NCBI RefSeq assembly: GCF_030403505.1 | Contig: NZ_JAUEMJ010000009.1 | Coordinates: 124,001-188,000 of the forward strand | DNA: 64,000 bases | DNA from: Glycomyces tritici | Lineage (GTDB): Bacteria; Actinomycetota; Actinomycetes; Mycobacteriales; Micromonosporaceae | Reading direction: 5' to 3' | Part shown: positions 34,312 to 42,844 of the stretch, piece by piece | Layout of the letters: every line of letters starts with the position of its first letter | Numbering within the stretch: position 1 is the stretch's first letter | The notes under the pieces: generated by a model | Databases searched by the model: none | Told to the model about the DNA's origin: nothing | Seen by the model: only the letters and a program-made list of their open reading frames with translations | Position numbers and translations under genes: made by a program

Positions 34312-36099
34312 TCACTTCGCTTCGGAGTAGCTGTCGACCACCTTGGGTCGCAGCGGGATGCGCACCGGCATGTCACCGAAGAGCGTTCTCGTGGCGGCCT
34401 CGGCGGCCTGTTCGATGACCGCGCCGACCGTGTCGGCGTGCGTGGCCGGGCAGTGGACCACGACCTCGTCGTGCAGGAAGAACACGAGCTCCCCGAGACC
34501 GCGCTCGTGCAGCTCGCGCCGCAGCAGCGCCAGCAGGACCAGGGCCCACTCGGCGGCGGTGCCCTGCACGATGAAGTTCCGGGTGAAGCGGCCGCGGCCG
34601 GTCGCGGCCCGAATGCCGTCCTCCGAGTTCAGGGTCTGCCACCAGCGCTCGCCCGGGGCCGGCACGGTCCGCCCCAGCCAGGTGCGGACCAGCCCGCCCT
34701 TCTCGCCGGTGCGCGCGGCCGACTCGACCCGGTGGAACGCGGCGGGGAAGCGGTCCTTCATGAGCTGCACCAGCTGCGCCGCGTCCCCGGCGGTCCCGCC
34801 GTACATCGCCGAGATGAGCGCGATCTTCGCCTTCGACCGCTCGCCGCCCAAACGCGGCGCCAACTCGGTGTACAGGTCGTCGGCGGCCGTGGCCGCGATC
34901 ATCGCCCGGTCGCCGCTGATGGCCGCGAGGAGCCGCGGCTCCAGCTGCGCGGCGTCGGCGGCGACGAGCTTCCAGCCCGGCTCGGCCCGGATCGCCTCCC
35001 GGACCGCGTGGGGGAGCTGCAGCGCTCCGCCGCCGTCGGTGCCCCACCTGCCGGTGTCGGCCCCGCCCACCATGTACACGGGCCGGAACCGGCCCCGGTC
35101 CGCGGGCGCCGGGTCGGCACCGGCCCCGGGCGCTCCCGTCTCCGAGACCCACGCGTCCGCCCAGTTCCAGCCGAACGCCGACCACACCCGCGCGTGCTCG
35201 CGGTACACCTTGAGCGCCTCGACCGCCGGATGGTCGACCGAGGCGAGCTCCCAGGAGTGCGTGTTCTTGACATCGAGCCCGGCCGCGTGGAATGCCGCGA
35301 GGACCTGCTTCGTCGAATCGGGGTTGAGCTGGTGCCCGAACGCGTCGATCACCTTGTCCGCCAGCGCCTGGAGCTTCCTGGGACGCATGCCCTTGGTGGG
35401 GCGCGGCCCGAGCAGGTCGCGCAGGAGGCGGTCGTGCACGCCCCGGTCGAAGGGCACGCCCGTGCGGCTCATCTCGGCGGCCACCAGCGCACCGGCGGAC
35501 TCGGCCGCCAGCAGCGTGCCCAGGCCCGGGAGGTCGGCCGCGGCGGTGCGGCGGCGCTGGTCGAGCCAGGTGGCCTGGAGCCGGACGAGGATCGCGGGGC
35601 CGTCGACCGGTTCGGGCTCGCGCTCGAAGAGCGTCCCGGCGTCCGGGTCGGACTCGGCGGTGACGGCCGGCGGCTCGCGGCCCTCGACGCGGGAGAGGAT
35701 GCGCTCGGCGAGCCGCAGGTCGCGGCAGCGGTCGAGGCGGGCGCCGGCCTGCAGGAGCGGCGGGTAGTCGTGCGCGGCGTCGGCCAGGACCCACCGCGGC
35801 GAATCCGGGTGCCCGTGCCCGAAGTCAGGGCGGCCTGGCCCGCCCGGGTCGGGATCGGCGTGGCGATCTTCGACGCGTTCCTTCTCGGCGACACCGGCAC
35901 CGGCTCCGTCAGCACCGCTCGCGGTCCCGGCCCGCTCGCCGACTTCCCGTGCACCACCGCTCGGGTTCGACGACTGCCGCGCATCCGCCTCGATCGCCGT
36001 CACCGCGGCCGCCAGGTCGGGGTGGTACGCGACCGCGCCGCCGGGCAGGGGCATCGTCCACCCCTCCCCGCCGCGACCGTGCACGAGTGCGACCTCCAT
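34312..36099 (-). CDS. Family A bifunctional 3'-5' exonuclease/DNA polymerase
   Basis: A 595-residue PolI-like protein, shorter than PolA because it lacks the 5'-nuclease domain. Motif A is WKLVAADAAQLEPRLLAAIS (DAAQLE in place of DYSQIE), the O-helix KAKIALISAMYGGTAGDA and motif C LVFFLHDEVVVHCP with its HDE. The N-terminal exonuclease-like region (about 1-200) contains an odd low-complexity Gly/Ala stretch and is divergent. This is the actinobacterial accessory polymerase family, probably in repair. I use ATG 36099 because the open frame before it includes a repeat element and has no homology-like sequence. Its ATG lies inside an 18-bp palindrome. Confidence 0.86.
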   Translation of the reverse strand: MEVALVHGRGGEGWTMPLPGGAVAYHPDLAAAVTAIEADARQSSNPSGGAREVGERAGTASGADGAGAGVAEKERVEDRHADPDPGGPGRPDFGHGHPDSPRWVLADAAHDYPPLLQAGARLDRCRDLRLAERILSRVEGREPPAVTAESDPDAGTLFEREPEPVDGPAILVRLQATWLDQRRRTAAADLPGLGTLLAAESAGALVAAEMSRTGVPFDRGVHDRLLRDLLGPRPTKGMRPRKLQALADKVIDAFGHQLNPDSTKQVLAAFHAAGLDVKNTHSWELASVDHPAVEALKVYREHARVWSAFGWNWADAWVSETGAPGAGADPAPADRGRFRPVYMVGGADTGRWGTDGGGALQLPHAVREAIRAEPGWKLVAADAAQLEPRLLAAISGDRAMIAATAADDLYTELAPRLGGERSKAKIALISAMYGGTAGDAAQLVQLMKDRFPAAFHRVESAARTGEKGGLVRTWLGRTVPAPGERWWQTLNSEDGIRAATGRGRFTRNFIVQGTAAEWALVLLALLRRELHERGLGELVFFLHDEVVVHCPATHADTVGAVIEQAAEAATRTLFGDMPVRIPLRPKVVDSYSEAK

Positions 36100-36115
36100 G
36101 GTCCAAGTGGACCAT
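36098..36115. promoter_or_regulatory. Perfect 18-bp palindrome over the polymerase start codon
   Basis: ATGGTCCAAGTGGACCAT has 8-bp perfect arms around AG, and its left end contains the polymerase start codon. It could be an operator or an mRNA hairpin that masks the start. Confidence 0.5.
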
Positions 36116-36231
36116 GCGCCACCGACATTCCGCCCGATCCCGAGCCCGCTCCGCGCCGGCCGTACCGGCTCGACAGCTGCCGCTGGTCGCAATCGGGGCG
36201 AATCCGACTCATGCCACAAGGGCGGCGAATA

Positions 36232-36302
36232 CCGTCGTACCCGCATGTCAGGGTATTACCGGGGGCCCATCGGGCGGGTGGTACGTGACATGTCACATGG
36301 CA
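36232..36302 (+). repeat. Long dispersed repeat element, copy A
   Basis: Seventy-one bases running from CCGTCGTACCCG to the core GTACGTGACATGTCACATGG. It shares blocks in order with copies B (inverted) and C. It sits between the divergent polymerase gene and the small membrane-protein gene. Confidence 0.8.
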
Positions 36303-36378
36303 TCGCAGGTAGAAGGCTCATGCAATGCGGGAGAAGACTGTAGACATACTTTCGCGTCGTTCCGGGTAACCGGTCCTC

Positions 36379-36522
36379 ATGGCATTGATTCTTTGGATCC
36401 TCGCGGTCCTTCTCGTGATTTACGGCATCTTCATGATCTTCCGGGGCCAGGTGCTCCTGGGGATCGTGGTCATCATCGTCGGCCTTCTGGTCGGCCCCGG
36501 CGGCGTGAGCCTCTTCACTTAG
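36379..36522 (+). CDS. Small hydrophobic membrane protein (47 residues)
   Basis: MALILWILAVLLVIYGIFMI at the start is one hydrophobic helix, followed by FRGQ, then a second helix (VLLGIVVIIVGLLVG) and a PGGVSLFT end. A helix, short basic turn, helix, then the GPGGVS ending is the pattern of a small conserved actinobacterial membrane-protein family of unknown role. There is no clear ribosome-binding site, and TAGACA at 36341-36346 may be a -10 box. It is too short to stand out as an open frame, but its composition is clearly protein-like. Confidence 0.6.
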   Translation: MALILWILAVLLVIYGIFMIFRGQVLLGIVVIIVGLLVGPGGVSLFT

Positions 36523-36640
36523 CCGCGCTGCCGCGCCGAGCTCGGCGGCCGCACCCGGCATGCGGCGGCCGCCGCTCGGCATCGCCCGAACAATCCGACC
36601 GAGCCCGACGCCGCTGAGCGATGATGCGCAAGCACCACCG

Positions 36641-37618
36641 CTAAGCGGAGTCGCGCACCACCAGTTCCGTCGGAAGGATCTGAAGCGATTCGACTTCACG
36701 ACCTTCCAAGAGCCGCAGCATGGTCCGGGCCATGCTGCGGCCTATTTCCGCGATCGGCTGCCGCACCGTCGTCAACGGCGGGTCGCAGTACGTCGCCAGC
36801 GCGATGTCGTCGAACCCGATCACCGCCACGTCCCCGGGCACGCTCCGGCCCGCCTCCCGCAGCGCCTGGAGCGCCCCGTGCGCCATGAGGTCCGAGGCCA
36901 CGAACACCGCGTCCAGGTCCGGTTCGTCAGCGAGGAGCTGCCGCATCGCCGCGTGCCCCGACTCGGCCGTGAAGTCCCCGACCGCGACGATCGCGCGCCG
37001 GTCCGCGGCCGCCAGCGCCTGCCGGTAGCCGTCCAGGCGCGCCCTTCCGGCCACCATGTCCTGCGGCCCCGCCACCGTCGCGATCCGCCGCCGGCCCTTG
37101 GCGAGCAGGAACTCCACCGCGGCCTTCACGCCCCCGAGGTGGTCGACGTCGATGCACGGCGCGGCCAGATGCGGCAGCCCGTTGCACACCACCGGCACCC
37201 CGCGCCGCAGCATCAGCTCGGGCAGCAGGTCGGCGTCGTGCAGCGAGGCGAACATGACCCCGTCGACGTGCCCGCCCACCGCGTACCGCTCCGCTCGCGA
37301 CCGCGCCTCCGCCGAACCGGTCGTCAACAGCACCAGCAGTTTCCCGGCCGCGTCGAGCTCCCCGGCGACGCCCCGGATGACGCTGGGGAAGAACTGGTCG
37401 TCCGAGAAGACCCGGTTCGGCGACTCCGGCAGGATGAGCGCCACCGAATCGGTCCGGTGGGTCACCAGCGACCGCGCCGCGGCGTGCGGCACGTACCCGA
37501 GCTCGGCCGCCGCGGCCTCCACGGCCTGCCGCAGGTCCTCGGCGACCGTGGTCTGCCCGTTGACGACCCGCGAGACCGTCGCACGCGACACCCCCGCCCG
37601 CTCGGCGACCTCCTCCAA
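36641..37618 (-). CDS. LacI family repressor of the beta-glucan locus
   Basis: A LacI regulator of about 325 residues. The HTH is LEEVAERAGVSRATVSRVVNG, the hinge is AARSLVTHRTDSVALILPES, and the sensor domain has VDGVMFASLHDADLL, HLGGVKAAVEFLLAKG and DVAVIGFDDIALATYCDPPL. It is the last gene of the importer operon and probably binds the matching operators at 41088, 42767 and 42810. The start is uncertain. TTG 37618 gives a protein beginning at the HTH. An in-frame CTG at 37669 overlaps the permease stop as CTGA and would add the usual basic tail. The only good ATG with a GGAGG site (37650) is in another frame. Confidence 0.85.
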   Translation of the reverse strand: MEEVAERAGVSRATVSRVVNGQTTVAEDLRQAVEAAAAELGYVPHAAARSLVTHRTDSVALILPESPNRVFSDDQFFPSVIRGVAGELDAAGKLLVLLTTGSAEARSRAERYAVGGHVDGVMFASLHDADLLPELMLRRGVPVVCNGLPHLAAPCIDVDHLGGVKAAVEFLLAKGRRRIATVAGPQDMVAGRARLDGYRQALAAADRRAIVAVGDFTAESGHAAMRQLLADEPDLDAVFVASDLMAHGALQALREAGRSVPGDVAVIGFDDIALATYCDPPLTTVRQPIAEIGRSMARTMLRLLEGREVESLQILPTELVVRDSA

Positions 37619-37665
37619 CGTGGGCCGGCCACCGCCTCCGCTCGCCGCATGCCTCCGCCTCCGTC

Positions 37666-38601
37666 TCAGCCCTTGACCGCACCCTGCATGATCCCGCTGA
37701 TCATGTACTTGCCCAAGAGCGCGAACACCGCCAGCAGAGGAAGCGTAGCCAGCATGGTCCCGGTCAGCACCAACGCCTGGTCGGTCACGTACCCGCCGCT
37801 GAGGGTCGACAGCGCCACCTGCACCGTCTGCTGCTCGGGGCTGGAGAGCACGATGAGCGGCCAGAAGTAGTCGTTCCAGGAGGTCAGGAACGTGAGCACG
37901 CCGAGCACCACCGCCGCGGGCCGCGCGGCGGGCATGACGATCTGCCAGAAGATCCGGAACGTCGAGGCGCCGTCCATCCTGGCCGACTCGATGAGCGACC
38001 CCGGCAGGGCGCCGCGCAGGTACTGGGTCATGAAGAAGACCCCGAACGCGCTCACCAGGCCCGGCGCGATGACCGCCCACAGCGTGTCCGTCCACTCCAG
38101 TTCGATCATGAGCATGAACAGCGGGATCACGCCCAGCTGCACCGGCACCATCATCGTCGCGACCACCGCCAGGAGCAGTACCTTGGCGCCCTTGAACTCG
38201 AGCTTCGCGAACGCGAACCCCGCGAGCGTGGAGAAGAACACCACGGACGCGGTCACCGAGACGCTCACGACCGCCGAGTTCCACAGCGCCGTGCCGAACG
38301 GCACCGTCGCGAAGACCCGCTCGACGTTCGACACGAGGTTCGACCCCGGCAGCACCGGCGGCGGGACCTGCGCGAGCGCCGAGTTGTCGCGGGAGGCGAC
38401 GACGAAGCTGTAGTACAGCGGAAAACCCGAGAAGAACAGCACCGCCACCAGGGTGAGGTAGGTGAGGCGGCCCGGCTGCTCGCGCAGGGCGCGCATGCGG
38501 GCCCGGGCCCGATGGGTCGGCCGGCCCGGCAAGGCTGTGCGGCCGGCCCATCGGGAGTCGGTGTCCGGCGCGGGCGCGTCGGCGAGGTCGGGGCGGGTCA
38601 T
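37666..38601 (-). CDS. Sugar ABC importer permease, MalG-like (beta-glucan locus)
   Basis: A 311-residue permease. After a 45-residue polar start it has LTYLTLVAVLFFSGFPLYYS and five more helices. The coupling loop is IESARMDGASTFRIFWQIVMP and the end is LGKYMISGIMQGAVKG, the usual form in oligosaccharide importers. The ATG overlaps the upstream permease stop as ATGA. No ATPase gene follows; the next gene is the LacI regulator. Confidence 0.9.
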   Translation of the reverse strand: MTRPDLADAPAPDTDSRWAGRTALPGRPTHRARARMRALREQPGRLTYLTLVAVLFFSGFPLYYSFVVASRDNSALAQVPPPVLPGSNLVSNVERVFATVPFGTALWNSAVVSVSVTASVVFFSTLAGFAFAKLEFKGAKVLLLAVVATMMVPVQLGVIPLFMLMIELEWTDTLWAVIAPGLVSAFGVFFMTQYLRGALPGSLIESARMDGASTFRIFWQIVMPAARPAAVVLGVLTFLTSWNDYFWPLIVLSSPEQQTVQVALSTLSGGYVTDQALVLTGTMLATLPLLAVFALLGKYMISGIMQGAVKG

Positions 38602-39593
38602 GAAGCGCTCCTGATGCGGCGGATGAACAGGTAGTTGAGGAGGGCGATGAGGATGATGACGAGGAACATCGTCCACGCGACCGCGGAGGCGTAGCCGAAC
38701 TCGAAGCCGCGGTTGAAGCCGTGCTCGTACAGGTAGAGCGTGAGGGTCTGGAACTGGCGGGAGGCGCCGCCGGTGACCCCGTTGGGCCCGCCGCCGCCGA
38801 ACAGCTGCGGTTCGGCGAAGATCTGCAGCCCGTAGATGGTCGAGACGATCACCGTGAACACGATGGTGGGCCGGATCATCGGCACCGTGACGTGGAACAG
38901 CTGCTGCATCCGCGACGCGCCGTCCAGGTGCGCGGCCTCGTAGACCTCGCGCGGGACGGCCTGCATCGCGGCGAGGTAGATGAGCGCGTTGTAGCCGGTC
39001 CACTTCCACGCCACCATCACCGCGATGGCGACATGCGACGTGGCACTGCCGGCCTGCCAGTCGACGCGCCCGGCACCGAGCGACTCGAGGACCCAGTTGA
39101 CCAGCCCGAAGTCGCGGCCGAACAGCTGGCTGAAGATCACGGCCACGGCCACCACGGAGGCGACGTTCGGCAGCAGCATCCCCATGCGCCAGAACGTCTG
39201 CCCGCGCAGCCGCAGCGTCAGCAGGTGCGCCAGGAGCAGCGCCGCCAGCAGCTGCGGGACGGTGGCGAGCAGCAGGATGGACAAGGTGTTGCCCAGGGCG
39301 TTCCAGAAGTACGGGTCGCTCAGGAGGGCCTGGTAGTTGCCGAGCCCCAGGAAGGTGTGCTCGTCCGACAGGAGGCTCCAGTCGTGTGCGGACACCCAGG
39401 CGGTGTAGCCGAGCGGGAAGAGCCCGAACACGGCGAACAGCGCGAAGAACGGGGCGATGTACAGGTACGGCGAGGCCTTGAGGTCGAGGCGGTAGCGCAG
39501 GTGCGTGAAGCGCCGCCGCTCCGGACTCGGGCGGCCTGCGGCGGGGGAGGAGCGGCCGGTCGGGTCGGCGGCGGGCTTGGCGGCGATGGTCAT
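38598..39593 (-). CDS. Sugar ABC importer permease, MalF-like (beta-glucan locus)
   Basis: A 331-residue permease with six helices beginning YLYIAPFFALFAVFGLFPLG. The coupling loop is YEAAHLDGASRMQQLFHVTVP (about 220-240). It is in one operon with the binding-protein gene upstream, from which it is separated by a stable hairpin, and with the second permease downstream (4-base overlap). Confidence 0.9.
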   Translation of the reverse strand: MTIAAKPAADPTGRSSPAAGRPSPERRRFTHLRYRLDLKASPYLYIAPFFALFAVFGLFPLGYTAWVSAHDWSLLSDEHTFLGLGNYQALLSDPYFWNALGNTLSILLLATVPQLLAALLLAHLLTLRLRGQTFWRMGMLLPNVASVVAVAVIFSQLFGRDFGLVNWVLESLGAGRVDWQAGSATSHVAIAVMVAWKWTGYNALIYLAAMQAVPREVYEAAHLDGASRMQQLFHVTVPMIRPTIVFTVIVSTIYGLQIFAEPQLFGGGGPNGVTGGASRQFQTLTLYLYEHGFNRGFEFGYASAVAWTMFLVIILIALLNYLFIRRIRSAS

Positions 39594-39616
39594 CGGGTCG
39601 CTTTCGGGTCGCAGGG

Positions 39617-39652
39617 AGCGGGGCCGGGCACTGCCGTGCCTGCGGCCCCGCT
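39617..39652 (-). terminator. Internal hairpin between binding-protein and permease genes
   Basis: AGCGGGGCC pairs with GGCCCCGCT (9 bp) and encloses a second small hairpin GGCAC/GTGCC. Such hairpins commonly stabilise or truncate the message so that the binding protein is made in excess over the permeases. Confidence 0.55.
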
Positions 39653-39663
39653 TCCTTCGGGGG

Positions 39664-40929
39664 CTAGAACGATTCGAGGTCGCTGAGGACCTGGCTCCAG
39701 GCCTCTTCAGGGGTCTGGCTGCCGTCCTCGATGCGGCCGAGGCCCTGGCCGATCGTCGCGAGCACGTCGCCCTGGAGCGGGCCCTGGTACTGCGGTTCGA
39801 CGGCCTGGGCGGCGGCGGTGAAGATCTGGCCGACCGGCGCGTCGTTGAAGTACGCCTTCGTCATGCCGGTCAGCGCCTCGTCCTCGTACAGGTCCGGTGT
39901 GGACGGGAAGTTGCCCGTCGACTCGAAGACCTTGAGCTGCTGCTCGGGGGCGGTGAGCCACTCGATGAACGCGTAGGCCTCCTCGGGGTGCTCGCCCTGC
40001 GCGGGCAGCACGAGGTGCGAGCCGCCCATGTTCCCGGCGCCGCCCGGCACCGTGGCGATGTCCCACAGGCCGACCGAGTCGGGCGCGTTCGTCTCGATGT
40101 AGGAGGTCATCCACGCGGGGCAGATGATGGTCGCGAAGGTGCCCTCGTTGAACCCGGCGTTCCATTCGGGCGTCCACGCCTGCAGGCGGTTCGACATGCC
40201 CGCCTCGATGGCCTCGACGGTGAGGTCCCACGCGTCGCCGATGGCGGGGTTGGACTCGACGACGAGGTTGTCCTCGCGGTCGTACACGCCCTCGTCGGCC
40301 TGCTCGACCATGGCGCGGAACATGTTCCCCGAGGACTCGAAGAAGTAGTCGCCGCCGGTGGCCTCCGAGTACTGGCGGCCCACGTTCACGTAGTCCTCCC
40401 AGGACTCGGCCCACAGCGCCGAGACCTCGTCGCGTTCGACCGGGAGGCCGGCCTGCTCGAAGAGGTCGCGGCGGTAGCACATGGCCATGCCGCCGACGTC
40501 GGTGCCGAGCCCGATGAGGGACTCGCCGTCCTTGGCGAGCGCCTGCTGCCACTTCCAGTCCAGCCATTGGCCCTCGAGATCGGCCGCGCCGAGGTCGAGG
40601 AGGTTGTGGAAGCGATCGGGCTGGGCGGTGTACTGGGAGATGTAGCCGACCTCGACGGCTTCGATGTCGGCGGTGCCGGAGCCGGTGGCGAGGTGGGTGG
40701 TCAGGTTGGTGTGGTGGTCGGCGAACTCGGCGATGCGCTCCTCGAACCGGATCTCGGGGTGCATCTTCGAGTACTCCTCGTAGAGGGGCCCGAATCCGAA
40801 GTCGCCGAAGAGGCCGACGCTGAGGGTGATCGTGCCGTCGTCGTCCCCGCCGCCGGAGCATGCGGCGGTCAGCGCGAGCGCCGCCGCGGCGGCCCCCGCC
40901 ATGGCGGCCCGGATCGGTCTGGTGTTCAT
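39664..40929 (-). CDS. Sugar ABC importer, lipoprotein solute-binding protein (beta-glucan locus)
   Basis: A 421-residue family 1 binding protein. The signal peptide MNTRPIRAAMAGAAAAALAL leads to a lipobox ending LTAAC (cysteine about residue 24). The mature part has MHPEIRFEERIAEFADHHT, FNEGTFATIICPAWMTSYIE and VLPAQGEHPEEAYAFIEWLT, typical of oligosaccharide binders. A LacI-type operator lies about 160 bases upstream. Its position beside a secreted GH16 glucanase suggests it captures beta-1,3-linked oligosaccharides; this is inference from context. Confidence 0.9.
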   Translation of the reverse strand: MNTRPIRAAMAGAAAAALALTAACSGGGDDDGTITLSVGLFGDFGFGPLYEEYSKMHPEIRFEERIAEFADHHTNLTTHLATGSGTADIEAVEVGYISQYTAQPDRFHNLLDLGAADLEGQWLDWKWQQALAKDGESLIGLGTDVGGMAMCYRRDLFEQAGLPVERDEVSALWAESWEDYVNVGRQYSEATGGDYFFESSGNMFRAMVEQADEGVYDREDNLVVESNPAIGDAWDLTVEAIEAGMSNRLQAWTPEWNAGFNEGTFATIICPAWMTSYIETNAPDSVGLWDIATVPGGAGNMGGSHLVLPAQGEHPEEAYAFIEWLTAPEQQLKVFESTGNFPSTPDLYEDEALTGMTKAYFNDAPVGQIFTAAAQAVEPQYQGPLQGDVLATIGQGLGRIEDGSQTPEEAWSQVLSDLESF

Positions 40930-41087
40930 CGGTGGTTCTCCACTGTGTTCGCTGGATGGGTGAGGGGTCCGCGGCCCGCGTCGGTCGCGGGTGCGGGCGG
41001 CGGCCCGGCCGCCATCGGGGCGACCGACCGGGCTTGCACCGGGGCTGAGAGCACTTGCGAGCAGGCGCCATTGGCGAATCGCCACTG

Positions 41088-41101
41088 AGAGAGCGCTCTC
41101 T
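41088..41101. promoter_or_regulatory. LacI-type operator of the importer operon
   Basis: AGAGAGCGCTCTCT, a perfect 14-bp palindrome with the central CG typical of LacI-family sites. The same word occurs twice upstream of the glucanase gene. Confidence 0.75.
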
Positions 41102-41177
41102 GCCCCGGATCGCAGGCCCCGGCAGCGCTTGGCGCTACGGGGCCTTGCGAAGTCGTTGGGTCGCGCGTGCGCCGGTG

Positions 41178-41205
41178 CGTCACGCGTGACATGTCATATG
41201 CCACT
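41178..41205. repeat. TGACATGTCA-family repeat core
   Basis: CGTCACGCGTGACATGTCAT followed by ATGCCACT: the fullest single core in the window. It lies 23 bases before the glucanase terminator hairpin. Confidence 0.7.
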
Positions 41206-41227
41206 GCTCGAGGGCGGTGGCGGAAGA

Positions 41228-41260
41228 GCGCGGCCGAGCGGAAGGAGGGCCCGGCCGCGC
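41228..41260 (-). terminator. Hairpin after the glucanase gene
   Basis: GCGCGGCCG pairs with CGGCCGCGC (9 bp) around a 15-base loop, 8 bases past the glucanase stop on the minus strand. Confidence 0.55.
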
Positions 41261-41267
41261 CCCCGGA

Positions 41268-42743
41268 TCAATGCCGGAAGTGGAACCAGTTGACGTTGAC
41301 GAAGTCGTTCGGCTGCCCGCTGGTGAAGGTCAGGTAGACGTCGTGGACGCCGGTGACCGCGGTGACGTTCGCGGGGACCGTCCGCCACTGCTGCCAGCCT
41401 CCGGTGTTCGCGATCGCGAACGACCCGATCGGCGTGGACGTGCGGCTGTCGATGCGCACCTCCACCAGGCCGCTGACGCCGCCGCCGGCCCCGGAGGCCA
41501 CCCGGGCCACGAAGTCGAGCGGCTGCTGTGCGCCGAAGTCGACGTCGTCGAAGCGCAGCCAGTCGCCGTTCCCGACCCAGGCCACGTTCTGGCCGCCGCC
41601 GCTGTCGGCGGTGCCCTCCGTGCCGGTGCCGCTCTGATCGACGAACGCCTCGGCCTGGATCGGGCTGTAGGCGTCGATGCCGTCACCGGGCGGGTCGGTC
41701 GGGTCGTCGGTGGTGGGCGGGTCGGTCGGATTGCCCGTGCCGCCGCCGCTGGTGTACACCCGCACGTAGTCGACGAGCATCGAGTGCCCCGGCACCGTCG
41801 CCGCGGTGGGCGTGGTCCGCCCGGACACGCCGTCGGGGAAGGCCCCGCCGATCGCCAGGTTCAGCAGCAGGAAGTACCCGGCGTGGTCGGTCATCTGCGC
41901 CCACGTGTCCGCGGGCAGGTCGCCCTCGTCGATGGTGTGGAACAGCGTCCCGTCCACGTACCAGCGCAGCTGGCCGGCCGGGCCCGACTCGTCCCACTCC
42001 ATCCCGTAGGTGTGGAAGCCGGTGTGGCACGAACCGCCGCAGTAGGTCTGCCCGGCGAGGCCGTTGAACTCGTTGCACGGCCCGCCGGGGGCCACGCCGC
42101 AGTGGAGCGTCCCGAACGTCCAGTCCAGACCGTTCACGTTCTCCATGAAGTCGATCTCGCCGATGCCCGGCCAGTTCCAGTGGTTGCCGCGGAACGGCGC
42201 CCCCATGGACCAGAACGCGGGCCAGTACCCGAGCGCCGCCTCGCCGGTGACCTGCGGCAGCTGGAGACGGCCCTCGACCTTGAGCGTCCCGCCCGACGGC
42301 GGCTTGAAGTCGGCCCGGACGGTCTCGATCCGCGCCGAGGTCCACTGCCCGGCCGAGTCGCGCAGGGCGGTGATCTCGAGGTTCCCGTTGCCGTCCATGG
42401 AGACGTTCGCGGGATTGTTCGTGTGGGCGGCGATCTCGCCGGTGCCCCAGTTCCCGGGCCCGCCGGGGTAGCCGTGCCCGATGTCGTAGATCCAGTCGGC
42501 GGTCGAAGGCTGCGATCCGTTCGCGCCGTTGAACTCGTCGGACCAGACCATGTCCCAGGCCTGGGCGGCCGCGGGGGCCTCTTGGGCGCCGGCGTTCACG
42601 ACGGTGAGGCCCGCCGCGGCGATCACCGCGGCGCCCGCGGTGAGGGCGGCGACGACCCGGGCGAGGCCGCGCCTTGAAAGCCGGTGCCGCGAAGCGGGGC
42701 GCTGGGATGGATGCTGTCGTTCGGAGGTCTGCACTCGTGCCAT
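41268..42743 (-). CDS. Secreted GH16 endo-beta-1,3-glucanase with C-terminal CBM
   Basis: A 491-residue secreted enzyme. Signal peptide about 1-60 (LSRRGLARVVAALTAGAAV, possibly Tat, with AGAQEAPAAAQA at the cleavage area). The GH16 domain (about 62-330) has WSDEFNGANGSQP and the catalytic E-x-D-x-x-E as GIGEIDFMENVNG, plus HTYGMEWDESG and the YVDGTLFHTID strand. A Pro/Thr/Asp linker (NPTDPPTTDDPTDPPGDG) leads to a beta-sandwich binding module (about 360-491, IQAEAFVDQSGTGTEGT to VNVNWFHFRH) of CBM6 type. It would cut laminarin-like glucan outside the cell. Two LacI operators and a strong promoter precede it. Confidence 0.93.
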   Translation of the reverse strand: MARVQTSERQHPSQRPASRHRLSRRGLARVVAALTAGAAVIAAAGLTVVNAGAQEAPAAAQAWDMVWSDEFNGANGSQPSTADWIYDIGHGYPGGPGNWGTGEIAAHTNNPANVSMDGNGNLEITALRDSAGQWTSARIETVRADFKPPSGGTLKVEGRLQLPQVTGEAALGYWPAFWSMGAPFRGNHWNWPGIGEIDFMENVNGLDWTFGTLHCGVAPGGPCNEFNGLAGQTYCGGSCHTGFHTYGMEWDESGPAGQLRWYVDGTLFHTIDEGDLPADTWAQMTDHAGYFLLLNLAIGGAFPDGVSGRTTPTAATVPGHSMLVDYVRVYTSGGGTGNPTDPPTTDDPTDPPGDGIDAYSPIQAEAFVDQSGTGTEGTADSGGGQNVAWVGNGDWLRFDDVDFGAQQPLDFVARVASGAGGGVSGLVEVRIDSRTSTPIGSFAIANTGGWQQWRTVPANVTAVTGVHDVYLTFTSGQPNDFVNVNWFHFRH

Positions 42744-42766
42744 GACGGCTCCTTTGCCGAGGGTTC

Positions 42767-42782
42767 GAGAGACCGCTCTCTC
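42767..42782. promoter_or_regulatory. Second LacI-type operator of the glucanase gene
   Basis: GAGAGACCGCTCTCTC is a near-perfect palindrome with one central mismatch, 24 bases before the start codon. It is 43 bp from the first operator, about four helical turns, so a looped repressor could bind both. Confidence 0.65.
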
Positions 42783-42809
42783 AGGGCTGATCTGGCTTCA
42801 GATCGATCG

Positions 42810-42827
42810 TGAGAGAGCGCTCTCTCA
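42810..42827. promoter_or_regulatory. First LacI-type operator of the glucanase gene
   Basis: TGAGAGAGCGCTCTCTCA is an 18-bp perfect palindrome just downstream of the expected transcription start, where a bound repressor would block elongation. Confidence 0.8.
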
Positions 42828-42844
42828 TTCGGTTCAGAGTTCAT

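Noticed and set aside
34198..36302. Transposon or integron carrying the polymerase gene
   Set aside because: No transposase, integrase or target-site duplication is visible, and single copies of the same repeat occur elsewhere. The inverted arrangement is reported as a finding only.
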